Shown here: piece after piece, positions 42,847 through 51,080 of the stretch
Layout of the letters: each line of letters starts with the position of its first letter
Position numbering within the stretch: the stretch's first letter is position 1
From: JBMDXB01 sp048594975
Lineage (GTDB): Bacteria > Acidobacteriota > Vicinamibacteria > Vicinamibacterales > 2-12-FULL-66-21
NCBI GenBank assembly: GCA_048594975.1
Contig: JBMDXQ010000011.1
Coordinates: 1-64,000 of the forward strand
Direction: 5' to 3'
Length of the DNA: 64,000 bases
Notes under the pieces: generated by a model
Databases searched by the model: none
What the model saw: only the letters and a program-made list of their open reading frames with translations
Told to the model about the DNA's origin: nothing
Translations under genes and position numbers: made by a program

Positions 42847-43686
42847 CTACTTGTACCCCTTTTGCATTGCGGCGGCGTCGAGCGGCAGCGTCGCCACCGA
42901 ATCCAGCACCGGCATCACCGGCCTTGACGCCTGCCGAGCGTCGAACGCCTTCAGGTAGCGCTTGCAGGCATCGCAGCCGTAGATACGGTACTGCCGATCG
43001 CGGCTCGTGAACGACGTAATGCGGGTCCGATCGTCGTTCATGCAGTACGGGCAGGCGATCTGGTGGAAGTGCCATCGCGCGGCGCAGCGGCTGCAGATCA
43101 GCAGGCGGTCGGCTGCGGTGGTGATGACGGCGAAATCCGGTTCCCCGGCGCAGAGCGGGCAGATCCCGAGTCCCCACGTGCTCAGGTCCATCTTCGCCAT
43201 CAGTGCCTCGGCGGCGCGCATCAGGAAGGGCCGCATCGCCTGATCGAACACCGTCTCCAGTCCTTCGACGTCCGGACCGACCGTCCGGGCGCCCTCGCGC
43301 GGCGCTTCGTACCAGGCACGCGCCGCCGCCGGGAGCCGCGCGGCGTCGCGGCAGAGCGCATCAGTCCTCTGAAACCCCTCCTCGTCGATTGCGTCCTGCG
43401 ACCGCATCGCCGACGCGACCGCGCGCAGCAGGAACCGGAGGTCGCCGAAATCGATCGGCAGGTGCTCGAATTGCAGCACCGGCCCGTTGGCGAGCAGGCC
43501 GTTCAGGTACGCCGACTCAAGGCGGATGGAGGGCAGGTGGATGCGGGACTGGACGCGGCGGTGCAGCTGCAGGAGCTCGATCTGCAGGTCCACCGCCGAC
43601 GCCAGCTCGGGCTGTTCCTCGCGCAGGCGGCGCAGTTCCGCGATCTCGCGCGTCTCCGATCGCTGCGGCGTGCGGGGCTCGGCCAC
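42847..43686 (-). CDS. fdhE: Formate dehydrogenase accessory protein FdhE
   Basis: A 279-residue cytosolic protein with the FdhE arrangement: a helical N-terminal half and a C-terminal rubredoxin-like zinc region with four CxxC pairs: GICPLCAGEPDF, LLICSRCAARWHF, IACPYCMNDD and YGCDACKRYLKAFD. FdhE-type proteins assist maturation of respiratory formate dehydrogenase. No formate dehydrogenase subunit lies in this window. The GTG at 43686 is the best in-frame start. Its promoter would lie inside or beside the MITE-like element 43701-43855, which also separates it from glgA. Confidence 0.85.
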   Translation of the reverse strand: MAEPRTPQRSETREIAELRRLREEQPELASAVDLQIELLQLHRRVQSRIHLPSIRLESAYLNGLLANGPVLQFEHLPIDFGDLRFLLRAVASAMRSQDAIDEEGFQRTDALCRDAARLPAAARAWYEAPREGARTVGPDVEGLETVFDQAMRPFLMRAAEALMAKMDLSTWGLGICPLCAGEPDFAVITTAADRLLICSRCAARWHFHQIACPYCMNDDRTRITSFTSRDRQYRIYGCDACKRYLKAFDARQASRPVMPVLDSVATLPLDAAAMQKGYK

Positions 43687-43700
43687 CGCGGCATTGTAGT

Positions 43701-43855
43701 GCAGAGATCGCGAATTGGTTCGGCATCCGGCCGGTGCTGCGTCCCGCGCTGCGGCGTTGTTCCTCCCGCAGATACTCCCGGTATTCCCGGTCGTGACGCG
43801 CTGCAGCGCGGGCGCACCGCCGCCCTCGGTGCACGAGCCAATTCGCGATCGCTGC
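43701..43855. mobile_element. MITE-like 155-bp element with 22-bp terminal inverted repeats
   Basis: The left end GCAGAGATCGCGAATTGGTT+CG (43701-43722) and the right end CGAGCCAATTCGCGATCGCTGC (43834-43855, read inverted) agree at 20 of 22 positions, and similarity continues weakly outside (GCGGCATT / AATGCCGC). The interior is GC-rich, partly palindromic and non-coding. It lies exactly between the divergent fdhE and glgA genes. It could be a miniature inverted-repeat element or an unusually large symmetric operator. No target-site duplication is obvious. Confidence 0.4.
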
Positions 43856-43908
43856 ATTGCCGCATGATAAACTCGCACATTTGGAAGGCCCGATGGATTC
43901 GCCGCAGG

Positions 43909-45519
43909 ATGCCTGAGAAGAAACCGACCAGCGCCGGCTCCGGAAGGCCGGCAAGTTCGCCACCACCGGCCGCCAAGTCCCCGAGACCCGCCGCGGAGTC
44001 GGCGTCGCGCCACGCCCGCCGCGCGGCGGCGGCGCGGTCGAAGGCGCCACCGCGGGACCCGTCGCCGCTGTCGATCCTGATGGTGGCCTCCGAAGCGCAC
44101 CCATACGCGAAGACCGGCGGACTCGCCGAGGTCGTCGGCTCGCTGTCCGAGGCGCTCGCGCGCCTCGGCCACGCCGTCACCATCGTTCTCCCGCGCTATC
44201 GACGGATTGATGCAAGCGGTACGACCGCGCAGCCGGCGATCGTGTCGATCGGATGGCGCGAGCAGCCGGTAACCTTTCTCTCCCGCGCGCCCGTCGGCGG
44301 CGTGACCGCCGCGTTCGTCGACGCGCCGGAGCTCTACGACCGCGAATTCCTCTACGGCGTCGACGGCCTGGACTACGACGACAACGCCTGGCGATTCGCG
44401 GTGCTGAGCCGCGCGGCGCTGGAATACGCGCGGCTTCGCGGCGAGCGCCCGTCGGTGATCCACGCGCACGACTGGCAGGCGGGTCTGGTCCCGGTCTACC
44501 AGCGGATCCTCCTGCCGGACGATGCGACGGTGGGCGGCGTGCCGGTGGTGTTCACGATTCACAACCTCGCGTTCCAGGGGCTGTTCCCCCCGACCGTCGT
44601 GCCCATGCTCGGTCTCGGCTGGGACGTCCTGCACGTGGACTCGCTCGAATACTGGGGCCAGGTCAGTCTGCTGAAAGGCGGGATCAATTTCAGCACCACG
44701 ATCACGACCGTCAGCCCGACCTACGCTCGCGAGATCCTGCAGCCGGACCTCGGGTTCGGCTTCGACGGCGTACTGAGACAAAGGGCGCAGGACCTCGTCG
44801 GCATCCTGAACGGGATCGACACCGATCGGTGGAACCCGGCTGCGGATCCGTACGTGTCGGCGAAGTACGACGCCCGCAGGATAACGGGCAAGTCGGCGGC
44901 GAAACGCGAGCTGCTCGAGGCCGTCGGCCTGCCGACCGAGAAGGCAGCGCTGGCTCGCCCGGTCATCGGCCTCATCTCGCGGCTCACGGACCAGAAGGGG
45001 TTCGACCTGGTTGCCGCGGCGGCATCGGAGCTCATGTCGATCGACGCGACGTGGGTGGTGCTGGGCAGCGGGGAAGCGGCGTACGAGGAGCTCTGGCGCG
45101 ACCTCGCGGCCCGGAACCCGCAGACCGTGTCGGCGACGATCGGCTTCGACGAACGGCTGGCGCACCAGATCGAGGCCGGGGCGGACATGTTCCTGATGCC
45201 GTCGCGTTTCGAGCCGTGCGGGCTGAACCAGATGTACAGCCTGCGCTACGGCACCGTTCCGATCGTCCGGGCGACGGGCGGACTGGAAGACTCGGTTCGT
45301 GAGGTGGACGAAGCGGCCGGAGGGGGAAACGGCTTCAAGTTTGCGGAGTACACACCGGCGGCGCTCATCGGAGCCGTCAGGCGGGCAGTCGGCGCGTTTG
45401 ACAACCGGGCGCTGTGGAAGAAGATCCAACTCGCGGGCATGCGGCTGGACCATTCCTGGGACGTCTCAGCCCGGGAGTATGTCAAAGTGTATAGGGCAGC
45501 GTCGCTGAAAAAACGCTGA
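43909..45519 (+). CDS. glgA: Glycogen synthase (ADP-glucose type)
   Basis: A GT5 glycosyltransferase of about 536 residues that elongates alpha-1,4-glucan from ADP-glucose. Diagnostic motifs: MVASEAHPYAKTGGLAEVVG (donor-binding K-T-G-G near residue 73), HAHDWQAGLVPVY, FTIHNLAFQGLFP, VSPTYAREI and, in the C-terminal Rossmann domain, MLPSRFEPCGLNQMYSLRYG with the catalytic Glu. An atypical Pro/Ser/Ala/Lys-rich extension of about 55 residues precedes the fold. ATG 43909 is preferred because the in-frame ATG at 43864 leads through AT-rich, non-coding-looking sequence; both lack a good ribosome site. Expressed divergently from fdhE. Confidence 0.92.
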   Translation: MPEKKPTSAGSGRPASSPPPAAKSPRPAAESASRHARRAAAARSKAPPRDPSPLSILMVASEAHPYAKTGGLAEVVGSLSEALARLGHAVTIVLPRYRRIDASGTTAQPAIVSIGWREQPVTFLSRAPVGGVTAAFVDAPELYDREFLYGVDGLDYDDNAWRFAVLSRAALEYARLRGERPSVIHAHDWQAGLVPVYQRILLPDDATVGGVPVVFTIHNLAFQGLFPPTVVPMLGLGWDVLHVDSLEYWGQVSLLKGGINFSTTITTVSPTYAREILQPDLGFGFDGVLRQRAQDLVGILNGIDTDRWNPAADPYVSAKYDARRITGKSAAKRELLEAVGLPTEKAALARPVIGLISRLTDQKGFDLVAAAASELMSIDATWVVLGSGEAAYEELWRDLAARNPQTVSATIGFDERLAHQIEAGADMFLMPSRFEPCGLNQMYSLRYGTVPIVRATGGLEDSVREVDEAAGGGNGFKFAEYTPAALIGAVRRAVGAFDNRALWKKIQLAGMRLDHSWDVSAREYVKVYRAASLKKR

Positions 45520-45643
45520 AGGCAGAGGGGCCGGCGAGCGGCGGTCGACCTCGCGGAGAGTCGAGGGCCCGCGCGCTTAGAGGGGGAATGGAACGCGCGG
45601 GTCGAGCCCACGCGGGACAGGAAAGGCAGTCAAAGGGGAACGC

Positions 45644-45973
45644 ATGGCTTCTGATAAGGTGCAGACACTGACCGATGCCAACTTCGATCAGTCGGTGATC
45701 AAGTCCGCCACGCCGGTGCTCGTCGATTTCTGGGCGGAGTGGTGCGGTCCGTGCCGGCGGCTCGCCCCGACCGTGGAGGAGCTGGCGACCGATTACGACG
45801 GCAGGGTGGTCATCGGGAAGCTGAACGTCGATGACAATCCGGGGACGGCCGGCCGCTTCAGTATCCGCGGCATCCCGACCCTCCTGCTGTTCAAGGGCGG
45901 ACAGATCGTCGAGCAGATCGTCGGTCTGGCCGACAAGGACACGCTCAAGAAGGTGATCGAGAGACACGTATAA
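45644..45973 (+). CDS. trxA: Thioredoxin
   Basis: A 109-residue thioredoxin with the canonical active site WAEWCGPCRRLAP (Cys34 and Cys37), the buried Asp in VLVDFW and the cis-Pro in RGIPTLLLFKGG. It reduces protein disulfides in the cytoplasm and is recycled by TrxB, whose gene begins 20 nt downstream. AAAGGGGAA lies before the ATG. A GC-rich inverted repeat (CCCGCGCG / CGCGCGGG, 45568-45601) in the preceding gap may end the glgA transcript. Confidence 0.96.
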   Translation: MASDKVQTLTDANFDQSVIKSATPVLVDFWAEWCGPCRRLAPTVEELATDYDGRVVIGKLNVDDNPGTAGRFSIRGIPTLLLFKGGQIVEQIVGLADKDTLKKVIERHV

Positions 45974-45993
45974 CGGCGCGTCACCATCGAGCC

Positions 45994-46953
45994 ATGCCCG
46001 CCAGAGACGTCATCATCATCGGTTCCGGTCCGGCCGGTCTGACGGCTGCGCTGTACGCCGCCCGCGCGAACCTGAAGCCGCTGCTCTTCGAGGGGATCGA
46101 GGCAGGCGGTCAGCTGATGCTGACCACGCTCGTCGAAAACTTCCCGGGGTTTCGTGACGGCATCATGGGCCCGGAACTGATGGGCCAGATGCGGGAGCAG
46201 GCCGAGCGGTTCGGGACGGAGATCGTCCGCGGCAACGTCACCGCGGTGGAGCTCGGACGGACGCCGTTCACCGTCCGCATGTCCTCCGCCGCGGAATACA
46301 CCTGCCGGACGCTGATCATCGCGACCGGCGCGTCCGCGAAGCTGCTGGGCCTGCCGGCGGAACGGACGCTCATGGGGCACGGCGTCTCCACGTGCGCGAC
46401 CTGCGACGGCTATTTCTTCCGCGGCAGGCCGATCGCCGTCATCGGCGGGGGCGATTCGGCGATGGAGGAGGCGTTGTTCCTCACCAAGTTCGCCTCGCAG
46501 GTGACGGTCGTGCACCGGCGCGACACGCTGCGCGCGTCGAAGATCATGCAGGAGAAGGCGTTCGCCAACCCCAAGATCACCTTCGAGTGGGACTCGGAAG
46601 TGCTGGACATCCGCGACACGGCCAAGGGCGAGGTGACGACACTGGTGCTGCGCAGCAACAGGACCGGCCAGCAGAAGGAGCTCGAAGTCGACGGCGTGTT
46701 CGTCGCCATCGGGCATACGCCGAACACCTCGCTGTTCGCCGGCCAGCTGGAGATGGATCCCGGCGGCTACCTGATCACCCATGACGGCAGCCGCACCAGC
46801 GTCCCCGGCGTCTTCGCCTGCGGCGACGTCCAGGACCACATCTACCGCCAGGCGATCACCGCCGCCGGCTCCGGCTGCATGGCGGCCATCGACGCCGAGA
46901 AGTACCTCGAAGGGCTGCCGCAGCACCTGGGCGAGGCGCAGGTCACCGCGTAG
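45994..46953 (+). CDS. trxB: Thioredoxin reductase
   Basis: A 319-residue low-Mr flavoprotein: N-terminal FAD motif DVIIIGSGPAGLTAALYAAR, redox-active CATC (Cys134, Cys137), NADPH motif AVIGGGDSAMEEALFL (about 149-164) and the C-terminal FAD block GVFACGDVQDHIYRQAITAAGSG. It transfers electrons from NADPH to TrxA. It is 20 nt downstream of trxA and surely co-transcribed. Convergent with mnmA. Confidence 0.96.
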   Translation: MPARDVIIIGSGPAGLTAALYAARANLKPLLFEGIEAGGQLMLTTLVENFPGFRDGIMGPELMGQMREQAERFGTEIVRGNVTAVELGRTPFTVRMSSAAEYTCRTLIIATGASAKLLGLPAERTLMGHGVSTCATCDGYFFRGRPIAVIGGGDSAMEEALFLTKFASQVTVVHRRDTLRASKIMQEKAFANPKITFEWDSEVLDIRDTAKGEVTTLVLRSNRTGQQKELEVDGVFVAIGHTPNTSLFAGQLEMDPGGYLITHDGSRTSVPGVFACGDVQDHIYRQAITAAGSGCMAAIDAEKYLEGLPQHLGEAQVTA

Positions 46954-47043
46954 GGGGGCAGTGAGTCACTGAGCGATCCGGGCACGATCGGGCGATTTGC
47001 ACGGCTCGACTGCCCGATGGCTCAATCGTCAATTCCGTCGACA

Positions 47044-48105
47044 TCACTCGATCCATCCACCGCCAACCACCACGTCGCCGTCGTAGAACACGACCGCCTG
47101 TCCTGGCGCGACGGCGGTTTGCGGCTCATCGAACGTGACGCGCACCCGCCCCCCCGGGAGCGGCTCGAGCGCGGCCGGCGCATCGCGGTGGCGGTACCGG
47201 ATCTGGGCGGTCACGCGCGCTCCTGGCGGCGGAGGCTCGCCCGCGATCCAGTTCACGGCCGACGCCGTCAGCGTGCTCCGCTCAAGGGCCTCGCGCGGGC
47301 CGACGGTGAGCGAGCGCGACCGAGCGTCGATGCCGACGACGTAGAGGGGTACGGGGGAGGAGAGGCCCAGGCCCTTGCGCTGACCGACGGTGAAGCGGTG
47401 CACGCCGTCGTGTGTGCCGATCGCCCTGCCTGCCAGATCCCGGATGTCGCCTGCCGCGGGCGCGCCGGCACGCCGCTCGACGAAAGCGGCGTGGTCGCCG
47501 TCGGGCACGAAACAGATCTCGTGGCTGTCGTGCTTGTCGGCCACCGGCAGGCCGAGGGCGCGCGCGTGCGCTCGGACGGTCGCCTTGTCGAGGGCGCCGA
47601 CAGGGAAGCTCGCGCGGGCGAGCTGCGGCTGCGTGAGCGTGAACAGGAAGTAGGACTGATCCCTGGCCAGGTCGGCGCCGCGCCTGAGCACGAACCGGCC
47701 GGTGGCCGCGTCCCTGGCGACCTGCGCGTAGTGCCCGGTGGCAACGAGGTCGGCACCGAGGCCCGACGCACGCTCGGCGAGCGTCGCGAACTTCAAATCG
47801 CCGTTGCAGTGCACGCACGGGATCGGCGTGCGGCCGGAGGCGTACTCGCGGACGAAGTTCGAGATCACCGTGTCGGCAAACCGCCGCTCGAAGTTGACGA
47901 TATAGTGCGGGATGCCGAGGCTGGCGGCGACGCGCCGGGCGTCGTGCAGGTCGTCGATCGTACAGCAGGTCCCGAAACGGACCTCTCCCTGCTGCAGGTC
48001 GTACAGCTGCATGGACAGACCGATCACCTCGTGGCCGGCCTGCGCGAGCAGCGCGGCCGCGACCGAGGAGTCGACCCCACCTGACATGGCGACGACGATA
48101 CGCAT
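47044..48105 (-). CDS. mnmA: tRNA-specific 2-thiouridylase
   Basis: A 353-residue PP-loop ATPase that thiolates U34 of tRNA-Lys, -Glu and -Gln. ATP loop MRIVVAMSGGVDSSVAAALL at the N-terminus. Catalytic cysteines lie in TPIPCVHCNGDLKF and SHEICFVPDGDH. The C-terminal RNA-binding domain includes HDGVHRFTVGQRKGLGL. Start ATG 48105. The cysteine desulfurase gene lies just upstream on the same strand, giving a direct sulfur-donor pair, separated only by a foldback repeat. The tRNA-Lys(UUU) at 19538 is a natural substrate. Confidence 0.94.
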   Translation of the reverse strand: MRIVVAMSGGVDSSVAAALLAQAGHEVIGLSMQLYDLQQGEVRFGTCCTIDDLHDARRVAASLGIPHYIVNFERRFADTVISNFVREYASGRTPIPCVHCNGDLKFATLAERASGLGADLVATGHYAQVARDAATGRFVLRRGADLARDQSYFLFTLTQPQLARASFPVGALDKATVRAHARALGLPVADKHDSHEICFVPDGDHAAFVERRAGAPAAGDIRDLAGRAIGTHDGVHRFTVGQRKGLGLSSPVPLYVVGIDARSRSLTVGPREALERSTLTASAVNWIAGEPPPPGARVTAQIRYRHRDAPAALEPLPGGRVRVTFDEPQTAVAPGQAVVFYDGDVVVGGGWIE

Positions 48106-48120
48106 CTGAATCGTGAATGC

Positions 48121-48208
48121 GCGTGTCAATGCTGAATGCCGAATGCTGAATGCTGGATGTCCGGTTTTTGGCGTTCAGCAGTCGGCATTCGTTTCAGCAT
48201 TGACACGC
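48121..48208. repeat. Foldback repeat, AATGCTGAATGCC family (copy 1)
   Basis: GCGTGTCAATGCTGAA (48121-48136) is perfectly complementary to TTCAGCATTGACACGC (48193-48208), a 16-bp pair. Inside are tandem variants of GAATGCTGAATGCC and their complements (TCGGCATTCG). It lies 3 nt after the iscS stop and 16 nt before the mnmA start. Confidence 0.75.
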
Positions 48209-48210
48209 TC

Positions 48211-49368
48211 TCATGCGCGGGCTCGCGACAGCCCGCGCAGCTTGGTCACCACCTGTGGCAGCCTGGCGAGGAAGTAATCCACGTCGGCCTCCGTGTTGCC
48301 CGCCCCGAGGCTGACACGGATCGAGTTCTGCGTCCGATGCGGCGGCAGGCCCATGGCGCGCAGCACGTGCGAGGGCTCGAGCGTGCCCGACGAGCAGGCC
48401 GAGCCGGTCGAGACGGCGATTCCCTCGAGGTCGAGCGCGATCAGGAGCGACTCGGCCTCCACCCCATCGACGCTGATGTTGGTCGTGTTCGGCACGCGCG
48501 GCTCGAGCGCGCCGTTGATCGCGGCGCCCGGCACCGTCGCCAGCACGCTGTGCTCGAGACGCGCGCGCAGCGCCCGCAGCCGCGCCGCCTCAGCCTCCAT
48601 CTTGCGCGACGCCAGCGCGACCGCGGCGCCGAGTCCGGCAATCCCGGCCACGTTCTCCGTGCCGGCACGGCGGTTGCGCTCGTGCTTGCCGCCGGTCAGA
48701 ATTGCCGACACCCGCGCACCCCGGCGGATGAACAGCGCGCCGACACCTTTCGGCCCGTTGAACTTGTGCGCCGAGAGCGAGAGCAGATCCACGCCGAGGG
48801 CGCGGGTGTCGACCGGAATCTTGCCGACCGACTGCACCGCGTCCGTGTGAAACAGCGCTCCGCGCTGGCGCGCAATGCGCGCGAGATCGGCGATCGGCTG
48901 GATCGTCCCGACTTCGTTGTTGGCGTGCATGATCGAGACGAGCGCCGTGCCGCCGGTCATCGCCGCCTCCAGCGCCTGCGGCTCGACGATCCCGGTCGCA
49001 TCGACGGGCAGCAGCGTTGTCTGCCAGCCGCGCCTGCCGAGCGCCTTGAGCGTATTGAGGACCGCCTCGTGCTCGATGGAGGAGGCGATGAGGTGCCGGC
49101 GCCCGGTGGCCTCGGACGCGTCCGCGACGCCGCGGAGCGCGAAGTTGTCGGCCTCGGTGCCGCCGCTGGTGAAGACGACCTCCGACGGCTCGGCGGCGAT
49201 CAACGAGGCCACGGCGGATCGCGCCTCGTCGAGCACCGCCTTGGCGCGCTGGCCGAAGTGGTGCACGCTCGACGCGTTCCCGAACTCGTCCCGCAGTACG
49301 CGCGTCATCGCCTCGACCACGCCGGGGTCGACGGGCGTCGTGGCGTTATGGTCGAAGTAAATGCGCAT
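48211..49368 (-). CDS. iscS: Cysteine desulfurase (IscS/NifS type)
   Basis: A 385-residue PLP enzyme releasing sulfur from cysteine for Fe-S clusters and tRNA thiolation. N-terminus MRIYFDHNATTPVDPGV, phosphate-binding FTSGGTEADN, IEHEAVL (His stacking on PLP), PLP lysine in LSAHKFNGPKGVG (about residue 203), and the mobile-loop cysteine in GSACSSGTLEPSHV (about 327), the long-loop group I type. GGAG precedes the ATG. Followed by mnmA, to which it likely delivers sulfur. No iscU, iscA or iscR is adjacent. Confidence 0.93.
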   Translation of the reverse strand: MRIYFDHNATTPVDPGVVEAMTRVLRDEFGNASSVHHFGQRAKAVLDEARSAVASLIAAEPSEVVFTSGGTEADNFALRGVADASEATGRRHLIASSIEHEAVLNTLKALGRRGWQTTLLPVDATGIVEPQALEAAMTGGTALVSIMHANNEVGTIQPIADLARIARQRGALFHTDAVQSVGKIPVDTRALGVDLLSLSAHKFNGPKGVGALFIRRGARVSAILTGGKHERNRRAGTENVAGIAGLGAAVALASRKMEAEAARLRALRARLEHSVLATVPGAAINGALEPRVPNTTNISVDGVEAESLLIALDLEGIAVSTGSACSSGTLEPSHVLRAMGLPPHRTQNSIRVSLGAGNTEADVDYFLARLPQVVTKLRGLSRARA

Positions 49369-49417
49369 CGGAATCTCCGATCATAGCATTCGCCCTAACC
49401 CTCAGCAATAAAAGGAC

Positions 49418-49447
49418 TAGACACGGGTTTCGCGGCTTACGTATACT
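49418..49447 (+). promoter_or_regulatory. Putative promoter of bactofilin 2
   Basis: TAGACA (49418-49423) and TATACT (49442-49447) are spaced by 18 nt, about 70 nt before the ATG at 49524. Confidence 0.45.
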
Positions 49448-49523
49448 GGCGGGACTTGCTGCCCAGCCGCTCGAATCAAGTACCCTGCGACGGTCATTTT
49501 TTCGCACAGGTGGAGAGTGCCCC

Positions 49524-50078
49524 ATGTGGAAGAGGGATGATGCCGTGAAGCCGACGACGCCGGGGGGGGCTGCGCCCGGATCGACCCCCGCCGTCGGCGC
49601 TCCGTCGGCCGCTGAACCGGCCCCGGCACGAACGGCCAGCGACTTCAATCGTGGAACGGAGAGGACCACCGTGAACATTGGCAAATCGGTCGTCATCAAG
49701 GGCGAGCTCAATGGCAGCGAGGACCTGACCATCGAGGGGCAGGTGGACGGCAAGATCGAGCTCCGCCAGAACGTGCTCACGATCGGGCCGAACGGCCGCA
49801 TCAAGGCGCAGGTGTTCGCCAAGTCCGTCATCATCCTCGGCGAGGTGACCGGCAACGTGACCGCGACGGAGAAGGTCGACATCCGGGACAACGGGTCGGT
49901 CGACGGCGACATCGCCGCGCCGCGCGTGGCCATCGCCGAGGGCGCGCACTTCCGCGGCAGCATCGACATGCAGCGGACCGGCGGCAAGGCGGGCGAGGCG
50001 AAGGGCGAGGCCAAACCGGCGCAGGCCGCGCAGGCGCAGCCGAGCGCCGCCGCGACGCCGGCTGGAGCGTCGCGGTAG
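49524..50078 (+). CDS. Bactofilin (second copy)
   Basis: A 184-residue bactofilin. A Pro/Ala-rich N-terminus (about 45 residues) leads into the beta-helical core: VNIGKSVVIKGELNGSEDLT, IEGQVDGKIEL, FAKSVIILGEVTGNVTATEK and VDGDIAAPRVAIAEGAHFRG. The tail is Gly/Lys then Ala/Gln/Pro-rich, typical of the disordered flanks through which bactofilins contact partners. The core resembles that of the copy at 798, but the tails differ completely, so the two are probably functionally separate filaments. Followed by a methyltransferase-like gene on the same strand. Confidence 0.92.
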   Translation: MWKRDDAVKPTTPGGAAPGSTPAVGAPSAAEPAPARTASDFNRGTERTTVNIGKSVVIKGELNGSEDLTIEGQVDGKIELRQNVLTIGPNGRIKAQVFAKSVIILGEVTGNVTATEKVDIRDNGSVDGDIAAPRVAIAEGAHFRGSIDMQRTGGKAGEAKGEAKPAQAAQAQPSAAATPAGASR

Positions 50079-50169
50079 TCGCGGTAACAGCGGATCGGGC
50101 AGTCGGGCCGTCCGGCGTCGCGGAACTCCATCGCCGGGCGGCGCGACGGCGCCAGTTCCGAACGCGGGC

Positions 50170-50811
50170 ATGCTGACGAACCTCCGTCGCTGGGGCGCGA
50201 AGACCGAGACCGCGCCGGGTCGCGCCGACAGGGCGCGGCCCGACGAGCCGGTCCTTCCCTCGCGCGGGCTCCCCAAGTTTCTGTCGGCCCTCTCGCAGCG
50301 GGAATCCCCGCTCCTGCTCGACTTCGGCCCGGTCATCGGGTCGAACGTGTCGTTTTTCGGCGAGCGCCTCGGCTGCAAGCTGTTCATCGAGGACCTGCTC
50401 GTCGACCTCGAGCGCCACACCCGCGCAGGCACGCTCGAGGCGCTGCCCGAAACGCTGGCGAAGCGGTTCCGGCACGGCGACCAGACGGTCGATGGGGTCC
50501 TGTGCTGGGATTTCTTCGATTACTTGGACAAACACGCCGCGCAGTCGCTGGCCCGCCAGATCGTGCGGATGCTGCGGCCGGGCGGCGCGGTCATGGGCTT
50601 CTTCTGCAGCAGCGCGGTTCCGCACGCGTCGTTCACCAAATACGAGGTGACCGACGAGCATTCGCTCCGCCACCGCCACCATGCCGGCCCGGGTGCCCAC
50701 AAATATGTGCTCCTCAACCGCGACATCATCCGCATGTTCGAGGGGCTCATCGTCTCGGATTCATTCCTGCTGAAGAGCAACACCCGCGAAATCCTGTTGC
50801 GCAAACGGTAG
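50170..50811 (+). CDS. Class I SAM-dependent methyltransferase-like protein
   Basis: A 213-residue protein with a methyltransferase-like fold: LLLDFGPVIGSNVSFFGERL corresponds to motif I but lacks the usual GxGxG, an acidic strand LFIEDLLVDLERH follows, then DGVLCWDFFDYLDKHAAQSL (motif IV) and IVRMLRPGGAVMGFFCSS (motif VI), ending in the C-terminal strand pair of methyltransferase-11-like proteins. The weak SAM loop leaves activity uncertain. It lies 91 nt downstream of bactofilin 2; this could mean a functional link to the filament, but the association is only positional. Confidence 0.65.
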   Translation: MLTNLRRWGAKTETAPGRADRARPDEPVLPSRGLPKFLSALSQRESPLLLDFGPVIGSNVSFFGERLGCKLFIEDLLVDLERHTRAGTLEALPETLAKRFRHGDQTVDGVLCWDFFDYLDKHAAQSLARQIVRMLRPGGAVMGFFCSSAVPHASFTKYEVTDEHSLRHRHHAGPGAHKYVLLNRDIIRMFEGLIVSDSFLLKSNTREILLRKR

Positions 50812-50822
50812 CGATCCCTACT

Positions 50823-51060
50823 CCCTGATCGCTCATCCTGAATCCCTGGTCCCGAATCCCTGATCCTGAATCCGAATCGGCCCGCGGTCCGTTCGCTAGC
50901 TGGGATCCGCGACAGCGATCGGGGATGAGCGATCCGCGATGAGATGAGCGAGCCAGAATGAGGACCCCGGGGATGAGGAACCCGCGATGGGGATCCAAGA
51001 TCAGGATTCGATGAGGGATCCAGGATAAGGGATCCAGGATTGGCGATAAGCGATCAGGGA
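50823..51060. repeat. Long foldback array of ATCCCTGA-like words
   Basis: The left half (50823-50880) repeats ATCCCTGATCCTGAATCC-like words. The right half (50911-51060) repeats the complement (GGATCCAGGAT, GATCAGGGAT, GGGATGAG). Exact pairings include TCCCTGATCG (50823-50832) with CGATCAGGGA (51051-51060), and GATCGCTCATC (50827-50837) with GATGAGCGATC (50924-50934). It fills the gap between two plus-strand genes and ends 20 nt before the next start codon. Confidence 0.65.
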
Positions 51061-51080
51061 TTACGCTATTCTCATTGCGT

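Noticed and set aside
43688..45453. N-terminal extension of the fdhE frame over glgA
   Set aside because: It is antisense to glgA; the FdhE domain begins at about 43686.
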